Origin: Scybalousia_A sp964639765
GTDB taxonomy: Bacteria > Bacteroidota > Bacteroidia > Bacteroidales > P3
DNA length: 39,161 bases
Direction of reading: 5' to 3'
Assembly: GCA_964639765.1 (NCBI GenBank)
Contig: CAZXEN010000020.1
Location: 1-39,161, forward strand
This document shows, in pieces, positions 23,870 through 33,166 of this stretch (position 1 is the first letter of the stretch; each line of letters begins with the position of its first letter). Made by a program: the position numbers and the translations under genes. Under the pieces are notes generated by a model. That model had not been told where the DNA came from, did not search any database, and saw only the letters and a list, made by a program, of their open reading frames with translations.

Positions 23870-24826
23870 ATGAAGAGGTTATTATTTGTTACAATTTTAT
23901 GTTTTGTGTTTGCAAATGCAAGAACACAGAACTCCAGCGTTCAGTTTTCCAACAGCGGTTTTGAGCAATGGAGTACAAATTCTTCACCACAAAGTTGGAA
24001 TTCCATAGCTTATACTGGCTACAACCTTTGTGATATATCCAAAAGCACTTCACATGTCGGTGGAGACTTTTCTTTGCAGATGAAGCCTAAGCAATTGCCG
24101 TCGTTTTTGGCAGGCCTGTTGGGTATTTCCCAGTTCAACGTACCGGGGTTTATCACCAACGGCACAATAGATGTGATGACCTTGATGTCTTCTGTCACAC
24201 TTCTTTCCGACTATGAAAACATGGACATGTCGGATTATATGTCTCTTCTGCAGACTTTGAAAGATGTGCTTACAGACGGACTTCGCATAAGTGCTTTGCC
24301 TGAAGCTATAAACGGCTACTATGATTTCTCTCCTCTAAGCAGCAATGACGTGTTGATGGTCTTTGCCTATACGACAGGAACAGTGGCAGCCAGCCTTGCA
24401 ATAACAGGAGGCGGAGTCTTCTATGCCAACGCTCAGACAGACGGATTTGAAAGTTTTTCCATTCCAATGAACTATATCTCAGACAATGCCGAGGAATTGT
24501 ATCTGGTAGGTTTGGTTCTGAATATGGATAATGAAGCCACAGAGTTTGGTTCTGCAAACTTGGACGATATAAGCATTGTTTATAGCAGTTCTGTATGTGA
24601 TGTTGTTTCAAAGACAGAAGAAGATATACTTGTTTTCCCAAATCCAGCAAAGAAAGGCTTCAGCCTTAACACAAAAGACAAGGAAAGAGTGGAAATATTT
24701 GACCTTATGGGAAGAAGAGTAAGGGAAATAAGGGACTACTCTCCTAACACACCTATCTACATGGAAGAAAAAGGGACATATATCGTCAAGGTTGCAGACA
24801 AGAACCTGAAAGTTGTTGTGGAATAA
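23870..24826 (+). CDS. T9SS type A sorting-domain protein, secreted
   Basis: A 318-residue protein with a signal peptide (about 1-20, ANARTQ). A beta-rich central domain (about 22-235) begins FSNSGFEQWS and includes LDDISIVYSS near its end, reminiscent of jelly-roll modules. The C-terminal T9SS type A sorting domain (about 248-318) has the hallmark FPNPAKKGFSLN, then VEIFDLMGRRVRE and YIVKVADKNLKVVV. It should be exported through Sec, then the type IX system, and cleaved or anchored at the surface. The ligand or activity is not recognised. It is the first gene behind a consensus promoter, and its stop overlaps the lptE start by one base (TAATG). Confidence 0.85.
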   Translation: MKRLLFVTILCFVFANARTQNSSVQFSNSGFEQWSTNSSPQSWNSIAYTGYNLCDISKSTSHVGGDFSLQMKPKQLPSFLAGLLGISQFNVPGFITNGTIDVMTLMSSVTLLSDYENMDMSDYMSLLQTLKDVLTDGLRISALPEAINGYYDFSPLSSNDVLMVFAYTTGTVAASLAITGGGVFYANAQTDGFESFSIPMNYISDNAEELYLVGLVLNMDNEATEFGSANLDDISIVYSSSVCDVVSKTEEDILVFPNPAKKGFSLNTKDKERVEIFDLMGRRVREIRDYSPNTPIYMEEKGTYIVKVADKNLKVVVE

Positions 24827-25341
24827 TGTCAAAAGAGACAGGATATATAACTTTTATTGCTCTGCTAAGCTGTATTTTGCTTTCTTCCTGCAAAGGCGGT
24901 TATTCGTTCACTGGAGCAAGCATAAACGCAGACACAAGGACTTTCTATGTTGAGATGTTTCTGAACCGTGCAAGTATTGTTCAGCCTATACTTGCTTCAG
25001 AACTTACATACGCAATGATTAACAAGATACGTTCGGGGACAAATCTGCAGGAAGTGGAATCTGATGCTGACGCTTTTTTTTCGGGAACGATAACAAGCTA
25101 TTTTGTCTCTCCTGTGGCAATATCCTCCAACGACCAGGCAGCAAAGAACAGGCTGACCATATCTGTTAGGGTAACCTATCGCAACAAACAGGACAGCAAA
25201 GCCAATTTTGAGACTACGTTCTCACGTTACAAGGAGTACGATTCTTCTTTGTCACTTTCGAGTGTGGAAGAAGAACTGATAAGAGAAATTAATGAAGAAC
25301 TTGTAGATGACATTTTCACTAAGGCGTTTGTTAATTGGTAA
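24826..25341 (+). CDS. lptE: LptE-like LPS assembly lipoprotein
   Basis: Outer-membrane lipoprotein expected to plug and assist LptD, which places LPS on the cell surface. The 171-residue protein has a signal peptide with lipobox LSSC (Cys22) and the family start GGYSFTGASI. The body has LASELTYAMINKI and the paired strands FFSGTITSYFV and RLTISVRVTYRN. The Bacteroidetes LptE family is divergent from the E. coli one, so the assignment rests on the lipobox, length and pattern. It is translationally coupled to the T9SS protein (TAATG) and followed 19 bases later by the DUF2723 gene. Confidence 0.85.
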   Translation: MSKETGYITFIALLSCILLSSCKGGYSFTGASINADTRTFYVEMFLNRASIVQPILASELTYAMINKIRSGTNLQEVESDADAFFSGTITSYFVSPVAISSNDQAAKNRLTISVRVTYRNKQDSKANFETTFSRYKEYDSSLSLSSVEEELIREINEELVDDIFTKAFVNW

Positions 25342-25360
25342 CAGAGAGAGACATCTGTTG

Positions 25361-28300
25361 ATGTTCAGATACAGACGTATCCTGACAAACAACAAAGGTT
25401 ATAAACGAACGGTCAATATCATAGGCTGGACATTGTTTGTCCTGTCTTCTGTCTTGTATCTTCTTACGCTTTATCCTACGGTGGCTTTTTGGGATTGCGG
25501 AGAGTTTATATTCTCTGCACAAGGACTGCAGACCTCTCATCAGCCTGGAGCTCCTTTGTATCAGCTTTTGGCAAGGGTTTTTGCCCTCTTGTCTTTTGGC
25601 AATGAAAAGCTTGTGGCTCCGTTGATTAACTCGCTCTCTGCTTTTGCTTCCGGTCTAAGCATAATGTTTTTGTTCCGTATATTCCTCTATCTGTTCAACA
25701 AATACAGCGAAAAGTATATCGGCAATATTGCAGCGGCTTTTATAGCTTCTTCTATCTTCGCCTTGACGGACTCTTTCTGGACAAGCTCCACAGAAGCAGA
25801 AGTATATACCCTTTCATTCCTCTTTACCACTTTATGTATGTGGATTGTCCTAAGGTGGGAGGAAAAGCCAAAGGAAAAATATATCGTCCTGCTTTGTTTT
25901 CTTCTTGGCTTGTCTTTTGGCATACATCCTTTGACCCTTTTGATAATTCCTGCCATAGTACTCATCGTTTATTTTCACTACAAAAGAATATCCTTCAAGC
26001 GGCTGTTGTTTGTTGCTCTCATTTCCATTGCAGCCTTGCTGTTGTTTTATAATGCCTTTGTGTTTGTTTTGTCTGCAATACAGTTCAGTGCCTTGTTGTT
26101 TTTCTCTGTTTTTGTCCTTTTGTGTGCAGGACTTCTTGTCTTTGCAAGAAAGAAGAACAAGCCTTTGATAAATACTGTTGTGTTTTGTGTCTTCTTTTTC
26201 TTTTTAGGCTGTTCGGTTTATCTGGTTACGTATATAAGAGGTTCCCAAAACCTGCCTGCAAATGAATACAGCGTAAAGAATGCAAAGGAACTGAAAACAT
26301 ACGTAAGCCGTAGTGCCTATATAGAGGCTCCCATTTTTTACGGACCTTATTATACGGCTCTGCCTCCAAAGGATTTTGAGATAAAGGACAATCATCTTAG
26401 TCCTGTTTTTGACAAAGAGCTATTCACTTTCTTTCCTCGTATGTGGAACTATACCTCTGCTGCCAATGAAGACGGATATGTTTCTTGGGTAGGACAGCCT
26501 GAAAACATTGTGACAATAGACGGACTGGATAGGGAAAGACCTTCGTTCAGACAGAATATCCTTTTCTTTTTGAACTATCAGACCTATTATATGTATTTCC
26601 GTTATCTGTTGTGGAATTTTTCGGGTAAGACCAATGATATTCAAGGTTGTGGAGATTTGTCCAACGGTGCTTGGCAGACAGGTTATACCCATGTGGATAA
26701 ACTGCTGGGAGTGGATGAAGGAAAGATACCTTCCTTGTACAAAAACAAAGGCAAGAACAAATACTTCGCCATTCCGCTTATACTTTGTCTGTTTGGTATC
26801 TTTTATCATATAGGCAAGGATGTCAAGCGTTTTCTTTTTGTGCTTGCTATCTTTGTGATGTATTCCATAGCCATAGTCGTATTCCTCAACAATGCTGCAT
26901 ACGAGCCAAGGGAGAGGGACTATATATATCTGCCTTCCTTTATGGCGGTAAGTATATGGATAGGTATAGGTATGTTGGGTATCTCCCAGATTATAGCCAA
27001 CCTGCTAAGAATAAAAAAGCCAAGGTATATTCTTCCTGTATTTATCATTGTGCCTGTATGGATAGGCATTCAGAACTTCAATGACCACAATCATCATCAC
27101 CAATATACGGCTTACAATTTCGCTTGTTCAATGTTGAACTCCTGCGACAAGGATGCCATTCTTTTTGTTGATGGAGACAACGACACCTATCCTCTTTGGT
27201 ATCTTCAGAATGTGGAACATGTAAGGCAGGATGTCAGGGTTATAAACAGAGCCTTGCTTAACAATGCTTATACCATTTCTCAGTTGAAACAGGCTTTTCC
27301 GAACAACTCCGCCCTCAAGCTTATTATGAAAGAAGAAGACTATAAGGACGGCATAATGGGCGAAGTGCAGATAACACCTTCCTTTGATACCTTGGATATG
27401 AAAGAGGCCTTGCTGTCTTTGTATAAAAGCAGTGGAATCAACGAGAAGTTTGCCAACTGCATAAAAGACCTTCATACCAACAAATTCTTCTTGCAGAGAG
27501 GAAAAGACAAGATGTTTGTTTCCTTGGACAATGCGGTGCTTTCAAAAAGCGATATTGTTATTCTGGACATTTTGGCAAGTAATCCCGAAAGACCTGTCTA
27601 TTTCTCTGCCTGGAGCAACGACAACTTCCTGTGTCTGGATGATTACCTTAGCCTTGAAGGTTTTGCATACAAGCTGGAAGACGAGCAAATAAAATCCGAA
27701 CCTGAAATCATAGCACAGAAAGCAGGTCATATCAACAGCATAAAGATGTATGACAATATTATGCATAAGTTCTCTTTCAAGCACTTTGACAAGGATATCT
27801 ACTTCAACGAGACAGAGAGAAACATGGTTCTGTATTATGCACAGACTATGTCTGCCTTGGCGTATAAACTCTTGCAGGAAGGAGAAAACGAAAAAGCTCT
27901 TTCAATAGCGGATAAAATCATTGAAGAACTGCCTTACAAGATACATGCCTATCCCTTGGTGCTGGGAGATATTGCAATGATTTACTCTGTTCTTGGAGAA
28001 GAAGACAAGGCACAGCAGTTGATGAGCTGGAGCCTTAAAGAGTTCAGGAAATATATAGACAAATACTCTGTAGGTTCTATGCGTTTGCAGTCACAACAGC
28101 GTCTGGAAGCAGAAAGACAGGTAACCTATTATATGAATCTGTGTCTTTTGGCTGAAGAATGGGGAGAAGAAAATATGCGTATGCAGCTCTCAGAATGTTT
28201 CTTTTCCATAGTCCGTCCTTATTTGGAGATAACATACAGACAAAAGAAGATGATGCTTTTGGACAGCGAATACTACCAGGAAGAGATAGAACATATAGAT

Positions 28301-28369
28301 GAACTTATTGCCCAAATATTTTCCATTGCACGGCATTATGAAGAAGAACTGCCGGAGGAGAGTGTATAA
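25361..28369 (+). CDS. TMEM260-like (DUF2723) membrane glycosyltransferase
   Basis: Large inner-membrane protein (1002 residues from MFRYRRIL; an earlier in-frame ATG lies inside lptE). It has about ten to twelve membrane helices in the first 540 residues. The GT-C-like signature in the first loop, FWDCGEFIFSA followed by HQPGAPLYQLL, is typical of PF11028. A later loop has NDTYPLWYLQNVE. The C-terminal third is soluble and helical, with TPR-like segments (about 830-950). Human TMEM260 of this family is a protein O-mannosyltransferase. In Bacteroidetes a role in glycosylating exported proteins or an envelope glycan is plausible, but donor and acceptor are unknown. Neighbours lptE and the T9SS cargo favour an envelope role. 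Confidence 0.85.
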   Translation: MFRYRRILTNNKGYKRTVNIIGWTLFVLSSVLYLLTLYPTVAFWDCGEFIFSAQGLQTSHQPGAPLYQLLARVFALLSFGNEKLVAPLINSLSAFASGLSIMFLFRIFLYLFNKYSEKYIGNIAAAFIASSIFALTDSFWTSSTEAEVYTLSFLFTTLCMWIVLRWEEKPKEKYIVLLCFLLGLSFGIHPLTLLIIPAIVLIVYFHYKRISFKRLLFVALISIAALLLFYNAFVFVLSAIQFSALLFFSVFVLLCAGLLVFARKKNKPLINTVVFCVFFFFLGCSVYLVTYIRGSQNLPANEYSVKNAKELKTYVSRSAYIEAPIFYGPYYTALPPKDFEIKDNHLSPVFDKELFTFFPRMWNYTSAANEDGYVSWVGQPENIVTIDGLDRERPSFRQNILFFLNYQTYYMYFRYLLWNFSGKTNDIQGCGDLSNGAWQTGYTHVDKLLGVDEGKIPSLYKNKGKNKYFAIPLILCLFGIFYHIGKDVKRFLFVLAIFVMYSIAIVVFLNNAAYEPRERDYIYLPSFMAVSIWIGIGMLGISQIIANLLRIKKPRYILPVFIIVPVWIGIQNFNDHNHHHQYTAYNFACSMLNSCDKDAILFVDGDNDTYPLWYLQNVEHVRQDVRVINRALLNNAYTISQLKQAFPNNSALKLIMKEEDYKDGIMGEVQITPSFDTLDMKEALLSLYKSSGINEKFANCIKDLHTNKFFLQRGKDKMFVSLDNAVLSKSDIVILDILASNPERPVYFSAWSNDNFLCLDDYLSLEGFAYKLEDEQIKSEPEIIAQKAGHINSIKMYDNIMHKFSFKHFDKDIYFNETERNMVLYYAQTMSALAYKLLQEGENEKALSIADKIIEELPYKIHAYPLVLGDIAMIYSVLGEEDKAQQLMSWSLKEFRKYIDKYSVGSMRLQSQQRLEAERQVTYYMNLCLLAEEWGEENMRMQLSECFFSIVRPYLEITYRQKKMMLLDSEYYQEEIEHIDELIAQIFSIARHYEEELPEESV

Positions 28370-28441
28370 AGATTTGGATACCTACAGATAATAGATAATG
28401 AAAAATTACGTTATGATTTATATTGTATAAGAGATGAGGCT

Positions 28442-29098
28442 ATGAAGAAACTGTATATCATATTTTTGTTAGTCTTTGCTGTCTCTGTGTCTGCACAGAC
28501 AGAGAAAAAGAACGGTGTTGTCGTAGACCACGGAGCAGAAAAAATTATAAAGCAGGCAGTAGACAAACTGAAAAAAGATACTCCTTTGTCTTTTTCTGTG
28601 GATTATGATATTTCTTCCTCAGCCAAGTCAATAGAGAAAGGCAAGGCTTCTTTTCTTTCTTCCAACAGCAAATATAGAGTTGTTTCTGACAGCTTTGATG
28701 ACTATTGCGATGCTAAAACTCTTTGGCACTATGACAAGAAGTCAAACGAAGTGGAGATTTCGGAGATAGAAGACGGCAAGTCAATGTTCAACTTTGTGAA
28801 GATAATAGATACCTATACCAAATCTTTTCGTCCAAAACTTATAAGAAAGGACTATTTAGGCAAAACTCAGGTAAATATTATAGACCTTACTCCTCAAAAA
28901 CGTACTTCCATAACAAAAGTACGCTTGTGGATAGCTACAGGTTCCAATATCATACTAAAGATGCAGGTCAACATCAATGACGGCTCAAAAAATACCTATA
29001 CCTTCTCCAACTACAAAGCAAAAGTCAGCGTAAGCAATGCCGACTTTGTTTTCCCTAAGGACAAATATCCTAAAGCAAAACAAGTGGATTTAAGATAA
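28442..29098 (+). CDS. LolA-like lipoprotein carrier protein
   Basis: A periplasmic protein of 218 residues with a signal peptide (1-19, SVSAQ). The half-barrel LolA/LolB-like pattern follows: GKASFLSSNSKYRV, TLWHYDKKSNEVEISEIE, and KVRLWIATGSNIILKMQVNI. It is expected to carry lipoproteins, or another acylated ligand, from the inner to the outer membrane; Bacteroidetes often have several LolA-like paralogues, so this may not be the main one. The 72-base gap after the DUF2723 gene contains no clear promoter. The next gene starts 23 bases later. Confidence 0.85.
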   Translation: MKKLYIIFLLVFAVSVSAQTEKKNGVVVDHGAEKIIKQAVDKLKKDTPLSFSVDYDISSSAKSIEKGKASFLSSNSKYRVVSDSFDDYCDAKTLWHYDKKSNEVEISEIEDGKSMFNFVKIIDTYTKSFRPKLIRKDYLGKTQVNIIDLTPQKRTSITKVRLWIATGSNIILKMQVNINDGSKNTYTFSNYKAKVSVSNADFVFPKDKYPKAKQVDLR

Positions 29099-29121
29099 TA
29101 TGAACAAAAACTATAAATAAC

Positions 29122-30738
29122 ATGAAAAAAGTAATTATACTTAGTTTAGGTTTGCTTGCATGTGTATTTGCTCAAGCACAAAAGAATAAAACTATGACAA
29201 CAGAAGACAAAGTAAATCAGTATGCTAAAGTTAAGCTTACCACAGACCTTTCTCATCTTTCTGCGAATGAAAAGAAAATGATAGGTTTGTTTATAGACAT
29301 TGCTGAGGTGATGGACGACATATATTGGGAACAGGCTTACGGTAACAAAAAAGAGATTCTGAATCTTAAAGACAAATGGGAGAGAGAATTTGCTTTGATA
29401 AACTATGGTCCTTGGGATAGAATGGAAGATTGGAGACCTTTTATAAACGGAGCCAAGAAAAAACTTCTTGGAGTGAATTTCTATCCGGAAGATATGACAA
29501 AAGAAGAGTTCAACGCCTTGAAAGACCCGATGAAGAACTCTCAATATACAGTGATTCGTAGAGATAAGAAAGGCAAACTTTTCGTTAAAGGCTACTATGA
29601 AGAATACAAGGAAAAGATAGATCATGCTATTGCTCTTATGGAAGAGGCTATTATCTATTGTGACAATCAGGCTATGAGAAACTATCTTGTAAAGCGAATA
29701 CAGGCTTTGCGTAGCAATGAATATTTTGAATCAGACATGGCTTGGATGGATATGAAAGATTCCAATCTTGATTTTGTTGTAGGCCCTATAGAGAACTATG
29801 ATGACGAACTTTTTGGTTTGAAGACTTCTTTTGAAGCTTTTGTTTTGTTGAAGGACCCTGTTTGGAGCAAGTCTCTTGCCAAATACATAAAACTTCTTCC
29901 AGACCTGCAAAAAGGTATCCCTTGTGATGAGAAATTCAAAAGAGAAGTGCCTGGAACAGAATCAGACCTTAATGTTTATGATGTATTGTATTACGGAGGA
30001 GATTGTAATGCTGCAGGAAAAACTATTGCTATCAATCTTCCTAATGATGAAAAGGTACAGTTGGCAAAAGGTTCAAGACGTTTGCAGCTTAAAAATGCCA
30101 TGAAAGCAAAATTTGATGCTATCGTTGTTCCAATTGCTGAGCAGGTTATGAATCCAGAACAGTTGAAACTGATAAACTTTGAAGCCTTTTTCTCCGATGT
30201 TATGTTCCACGAGGTTGCTCATGGTTTAGGTATCAAGAACACCATAACAGGTAAAGGTCCTTGCCGTCAAGCTTTGCAAGGTGAATACTCTGCTTACGAA
30301 GAAGCCAAGGCAGACGTTCTTGGACTGTATATGGTTAATGAACTTATCAAAAGAGGAGAAGTTACAGGTATAACAGAAGAACAATGTATTGCTACCTTTG
30401 TTGCAGGATTGTTCCGTTCTATCCGTTTTGGTTCAACAGAAGCACACGGAAGAGCCAATCTTATGTGCTACAATTATTTCTTGAAAGCAGGAGCTTTCAA
30501 AAGAGACAGAAAAGGAATCTACACCATAGACTTTGCCAAAGCAAGAAAAGCTATAGAAGGCTGGAGTTCTTTACTTTTGGAGACAGAAGGAATGGGAGAC
30601 TATGCAAAAGCTGCAGAATATTCCAAGAAAAATGCTGTGATAGGTAAAGATTTGCAGAAAGATTTGGATAAGATAAACTCCAAGGGAATTCCTGTGGATG
30701 TTGTATTTGAACAAGGCAGACAGGTTTTGGGACTTTAA
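29122..30738 (+). CDS. Exported M49-like zinc peptidase (dipeptidyl-peptidase III relative)
   Basis: A 538-residue protein with a signal peptide (1-19, AQAQ). The zinc site is HEVAH (363-367) in VMFHEVAHGLGIK, followed by EEAKAD (393-398) in the position of the EExxAD motif of peptidase family M49. Canonical DPP III has HExxxH (HELLGH), one residue longer; here it is HExxH, as I associate with a bacterial subgroup annotated as Zn-dependent hydrolase. It probably cleaves short peptides in the periplasm or outside the cell. The gap from lolA-like is 23 bases, and gpsA starts 15 bases after its stop. Confidence 0.82.
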   Translation: MKKVIILSLGLLACVFAQAQKNKTMTTEDKVNQYAKVKLTTDLSHLSANEKKMIGLFIDIAEVMDDIYWEQAYGNKKEILNLKDKWEREFALINYGPWDRMEDWRPFINGAKKKLLGVNFYPEDMTKEEFNALKDPMKNSQYTVIRRDKKGKLFVKGYYEEYKEKIDHAIALMEEAIIYCDNQAMRNYLVKRIQALRSNEYFESDMAWMDMKDSNLDFVVGPIENYDDELFGLKTSFEAFVLLKDPVWSKSLAKYIKLLPDLQKGIPCDEKFKREVPGTESDLNVYDVLYYGGDCNAAGKTIAINLPNDEKVQLAKGSRRLQLKNAMKAKFDAIVVPIAEQVMNPEQLKLINFEAFFSDVMFHEVAHGLGIKNTITGKGPCRQALQGEYSAYEEAKADVLGLYMVNELIKRGEVTGITEEQCIATFVAGLFRSIRFGSTEAHGRANLMCYNYFLKAGAFKRDRKGIYTIDFAKARKAIEGWSSLLLETEGMGDYAKAAEYSKKNAVIGKDLQKDLDKINSKGIPVDVVFEQGRQVLGL

Positions 30739-30753
30739 TATTCAGATTATACA

Positions 30754-31740
30754 ATGAATATAGCTGTTTTGGGCAGCGGTTCCTGGGCTACTGCCATAGT
30801 GAAGATTCTTTGTGAAACTCAGGATAAAGTATTCTGGTGGGTAAGAGAAGAGGAGATAAAGGAAAGTGTTCTTTCCCATGGACACAATCCTTTGTTTCTC
30901 CGTTCTTGTGAACTAAACAAATACAAGATAGAAATATCTACAGACATAGAGGTAGTAATCCGCAATGCAGACCTGTTGTTCTGTGTGATACCTTCGGCAT
31001 TTATAGAAAAGAGTTTTGAGAACGTATCTTGTGAAGCAATGACGAGTAAAACCATAGTTACTGCCACCAAAGGAATGATACCAAGTTCCCACAAAATAGT
31101 TTCCTTATTCTTCAAAGAAAGATACTCTGTCCCTTATTCTTCACAGGCTGTTATCAGCGGCCCTTCTCATGCTGAAGAGATAGCAGTGGAGCGTCTTACC
31201 TATCTTACTTGTGGAAGCGAGAATACAGAACTTGCCAAGACTGTTGCCAGACTTATATCCTGCAGATATGTGAAGACAGTCCTGTCTGATGATATAGAAG
31301 GCATAGAATATGCAGGTGTGTTGAAGAATGTCTATGCTTTGGCTGCCGGTATTGCTTTCGGTTTGGGTTACGGAGACAACTATATAGCAGTTCTTATAAG
31401 CAATGCTTCCATAGAAATGAAACATTTCCTTGATGTAGTGAATAAGAAGGAAAGAGATATAAACCGTCTGGTATATCTTGGAGATTTGCTTGTTACTGCT
31501 TATTCCCAACACAGCAGAAACCGTTCTTTTGGTCAGATGATAGGCAAAGGATATTCCGTCAGGTCTGCAAAGATAGAGATGCAGATGATTGCAGAGGGTT
31601 ATTACTCTGTCAATGGAATACATGAGCTTAACAAAGAACTGAAAGTGGATATTCCTATTGTGGAAGCCGTCTATAATATATTGTATAACGAGGCTTGCCC
31701 AAATCAGGAGTTTTCTCTTTTATCCGAAAGGTTCTTGTAG
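30754..31740 (+). CDS. gpsA: Glycerol-3-phosphate dehydrogenase [NAD(P)+]
   Basis: Cytoplasmic enzyme making sn-glycerol-3-phosphate from dihydroxyacetone phosphate for phospholipid synthesis. The 328-residue protein has N-terminal nucleotide-binding GSGSWA (7-12), the conserved ISGPSHAEE motif, and catalytic K191 in the GVLKNVYALAAGIAFGLG stretch. GDLLVTAYSQHSRNRSFG binds substrate phosphate. It is the last gene of the plus-strand run, closed by a strong terminator. Confidence 0.96.
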   Translation: MNIAVLGSGSWATAIVKILCETQDKVFWWVREEEIKESVLSHGHNPLFLRSCELNKYKIEISTDIEVVIRNADLLFCVIPSAFIEKSFENVSCEAMTSKTIVTATKGMIPSSHKIVSLFFKERYSVPYSSQAVISGPSHAEEIAVERLTYLTCGSENTELAKTVARLISCRYVKTVLSDDIEGIEYAGVLKNVYALAAGIAFGLGYGDNYIAVLISNASIEMKHFLDVVNKKERDINRLVYLGDLLVTAYSQHSRNRSFGQMIGKGYSVRSAKIEMQMIAEGYYSVNGIHELNKELKVDIPIVEAVYNILYNEACPNQEFSLLSERFL

Positions 31741-31760
31741 GTATAGTTATGCCAGAAAGA

Positions 31761-31799
31761 AAAAACAACTTGCTGAGGTTTTCGGCAAGTTGTTTTTTT
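31761..31799. terminator. Bidirectional terminator between gpsA and yicC
   Basis: A perfect 13-bp stem, AAAAACAACTTGC (31761-31773) with GCAAGTTGTTTTT (31785-31797), around an 11-base loop. T runs follow on both strands. It serves the two convergent operons. Confidence 0.9.
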
Positions 31800-31834
31800 A
31801 TTGTTTGTTTGAAGGATTGCTTGACTATAACACA

Positions 31835-32701
31835 TTATAGGACGTTAGCAAGCTGTTCTTTGATTTTTTCCAGTTCATCTTTCATTTTCACAACAATCTG
31901 TTGCATGTCGGCATCATTGCTTTTGCTTCCAAGAGTATTGATTTCTCTTCCCATTTCCTGAGTTATGAACCCTAATTTCTTACCCAGAATATCTTCAGTC
32001 TGCATAGTCTGTCTGAAATATTTTATGTGCTGAGCCAAACGGGTTCTTTCCTCTGTTATGTCAAGTTTCTCAAGATAATATATAAGTTCCTGCTCCAAGC
32101 GGGACTTGTCTATCTCTATTGTGGATAATTCTTCCAGATGTGAAAGCAATCTGGCCTTTATCTGAGGCACCCTGTTCTTTTCAAATGGCCCTACCTGCAA
32201 AGACAAGTCCTCTATTATGCCTACCCTTTTCAAAAACTCCTGTTCCAAGGCTTTGCCTTCTTCTTCACGGTAGTTTTCCAACATATCTATAGCCTTGTTC
32301 ACTGTTATAATCAGGATTTCAGACTCCTGTTCCTGCAACTCGGTCTCTTCAGCTTGTGAAACATCGTCTCTTCTCAACAGATACTCTGTCAGGTAATCCT
32401 CTTTGGCTCCTACTTGTTCGGTCATCTTGCGTAACTGACAATAATAGGTCTTGAACAGATTCTCATTTATGTCTATCGTTGCGCTGTCTTTGGAGTATGT
32501 TACGTTAATGAAACAGTCTATCTTGCCTCTCTGCAGACGTGTTTTCAATATGTTGTTTATCTCTATTTCTTTGCTTCTGTATGCAGGCGGTATCCTTACG
32601 TTGATATCTGCCTGTTTGGAGTTTAGTGTTTTTATCTCTACACTTATATTCCTTGATTCAAAACTTTCTGTGGCTTTGCCGTAGCCTGTCATTGATTTCA
32701 T
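31835..32701 (-). CDS. yicC: YicC/YloC family endoribonuclease
   Basis: A 288-residue member of the YicC family, whose E. coli and B. subtilis members act as endoribonucleases. The N-terminal family signature MKSMTGYGKA is followed by SVEIKTLNSKQADINVRIP. The C-terminal DUF1732 signature has LGFITQEMGREINTLGSKS, then a helix ending KDELEKIKEQLANV. The length is standard. It is the last gene of rdgB-DUF2148-dut-yicC, 15 bases after dut. Confidence 0.95.
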   Translation of the reverse strand: MKSMTGYGKATESFESRNISVEIKTLNSKQADINVRIPPAYRSKEIEINNILKTRLQRGKIDCFINVTYSKDSATIDINENLFKTYYCQLRKMTEQVGAKEDYLTEYLLRRDDVSQAEETELQEQESEILIITVNKAIDMLENYREEEGKALEQEFLKRVGIIEDLSLQVGPFEKNRVPQIKARLLSHLEELSTIEIDKSRLEQELIYYLEKLDITEERTRLAQHIKYFRQTMQTEDILGKKLGFITQEMGREINTLGSKSNDADMQQIVVKMKDELEKIKEQLANVL

Positions 32702-32716
32702 AGCAAACTGTTTTTC

Positions 32717-33154
32717 TTATTTTCTTCCTGTATGACCGAAACCGCCCTCACCTCTTTGGGTTGAAGAGAGTTCTTCCACCGGTTCTACTGTAGCAATGTC
32801 GTGTCTTGCGATAATCATCTGAGCTATTCTTTCTCCATTGTTTATTTCAAAATCTTCATTGGAAAGATTTACCAGCAAGACTTTTATTTCTCCTCTGTAA
32901 TCTGCATCTATAGTCCCAGGTGAATTAAGGACTGTTATGCCGTGTTTGAAGGCAAGACCGCTGCGAGGACGTATTTGAGCTTCGAAACCTGCTTCCAACT
33001 CTATATACAATCCTGTTGGTATCAACGCTCTCTGCATAGGTTTCAATACCACAGGTTCTTTTATATCTGCCCTTAAATCCATACCTGCCGACAACTCTGT
33101 CTCATACTTTGGCAGAGGATTGGCACTTTTGTTTACTATTTTTAATATACTCAT
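32717..33154 (-). CDS. dut: dUTP diphosphatase
   Basis: Trimeric dUTPase converting dUTP to dUMP and pyrophosphate, which limits uracil in DNA and feeds dTMP synthesis. All five family motifs are present in 145 residues: AGMDLRAD (23-30), PRSGLAFKHG (63-72), SPGTIDADYRGEI (78-90, with the nucleophile-activating D83 and uracil-binding Y86), NGERIAQMI, and the flexible C-terminal RGEGGFGHTG. It is in an operon with rdgB, another nucleotide-pool cleaning enzyme. Confidence 0.97.
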   Translation of the reverse strand: MSILKIVNKSANPLPKYETELSAGMDLRADIKEPVVLKPMQRALIPTGLYIELEAGFEAQIRPRSGLAFKHGITVLNSPGTIDADYRGEIKVLLVNLSNEDFEINNGERIAQMIIARHDIATVEPVEELSSTQRGEGGFGHTGRK

Positions 33155-33166
33155 CTCTTTATTTTT

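Noticed and set aside
23798..23870. A CRISPR array
   Set aside because: Only a single handle-like repeat is present. I found no second copy on either strand anywhere in the window and no cas gene.
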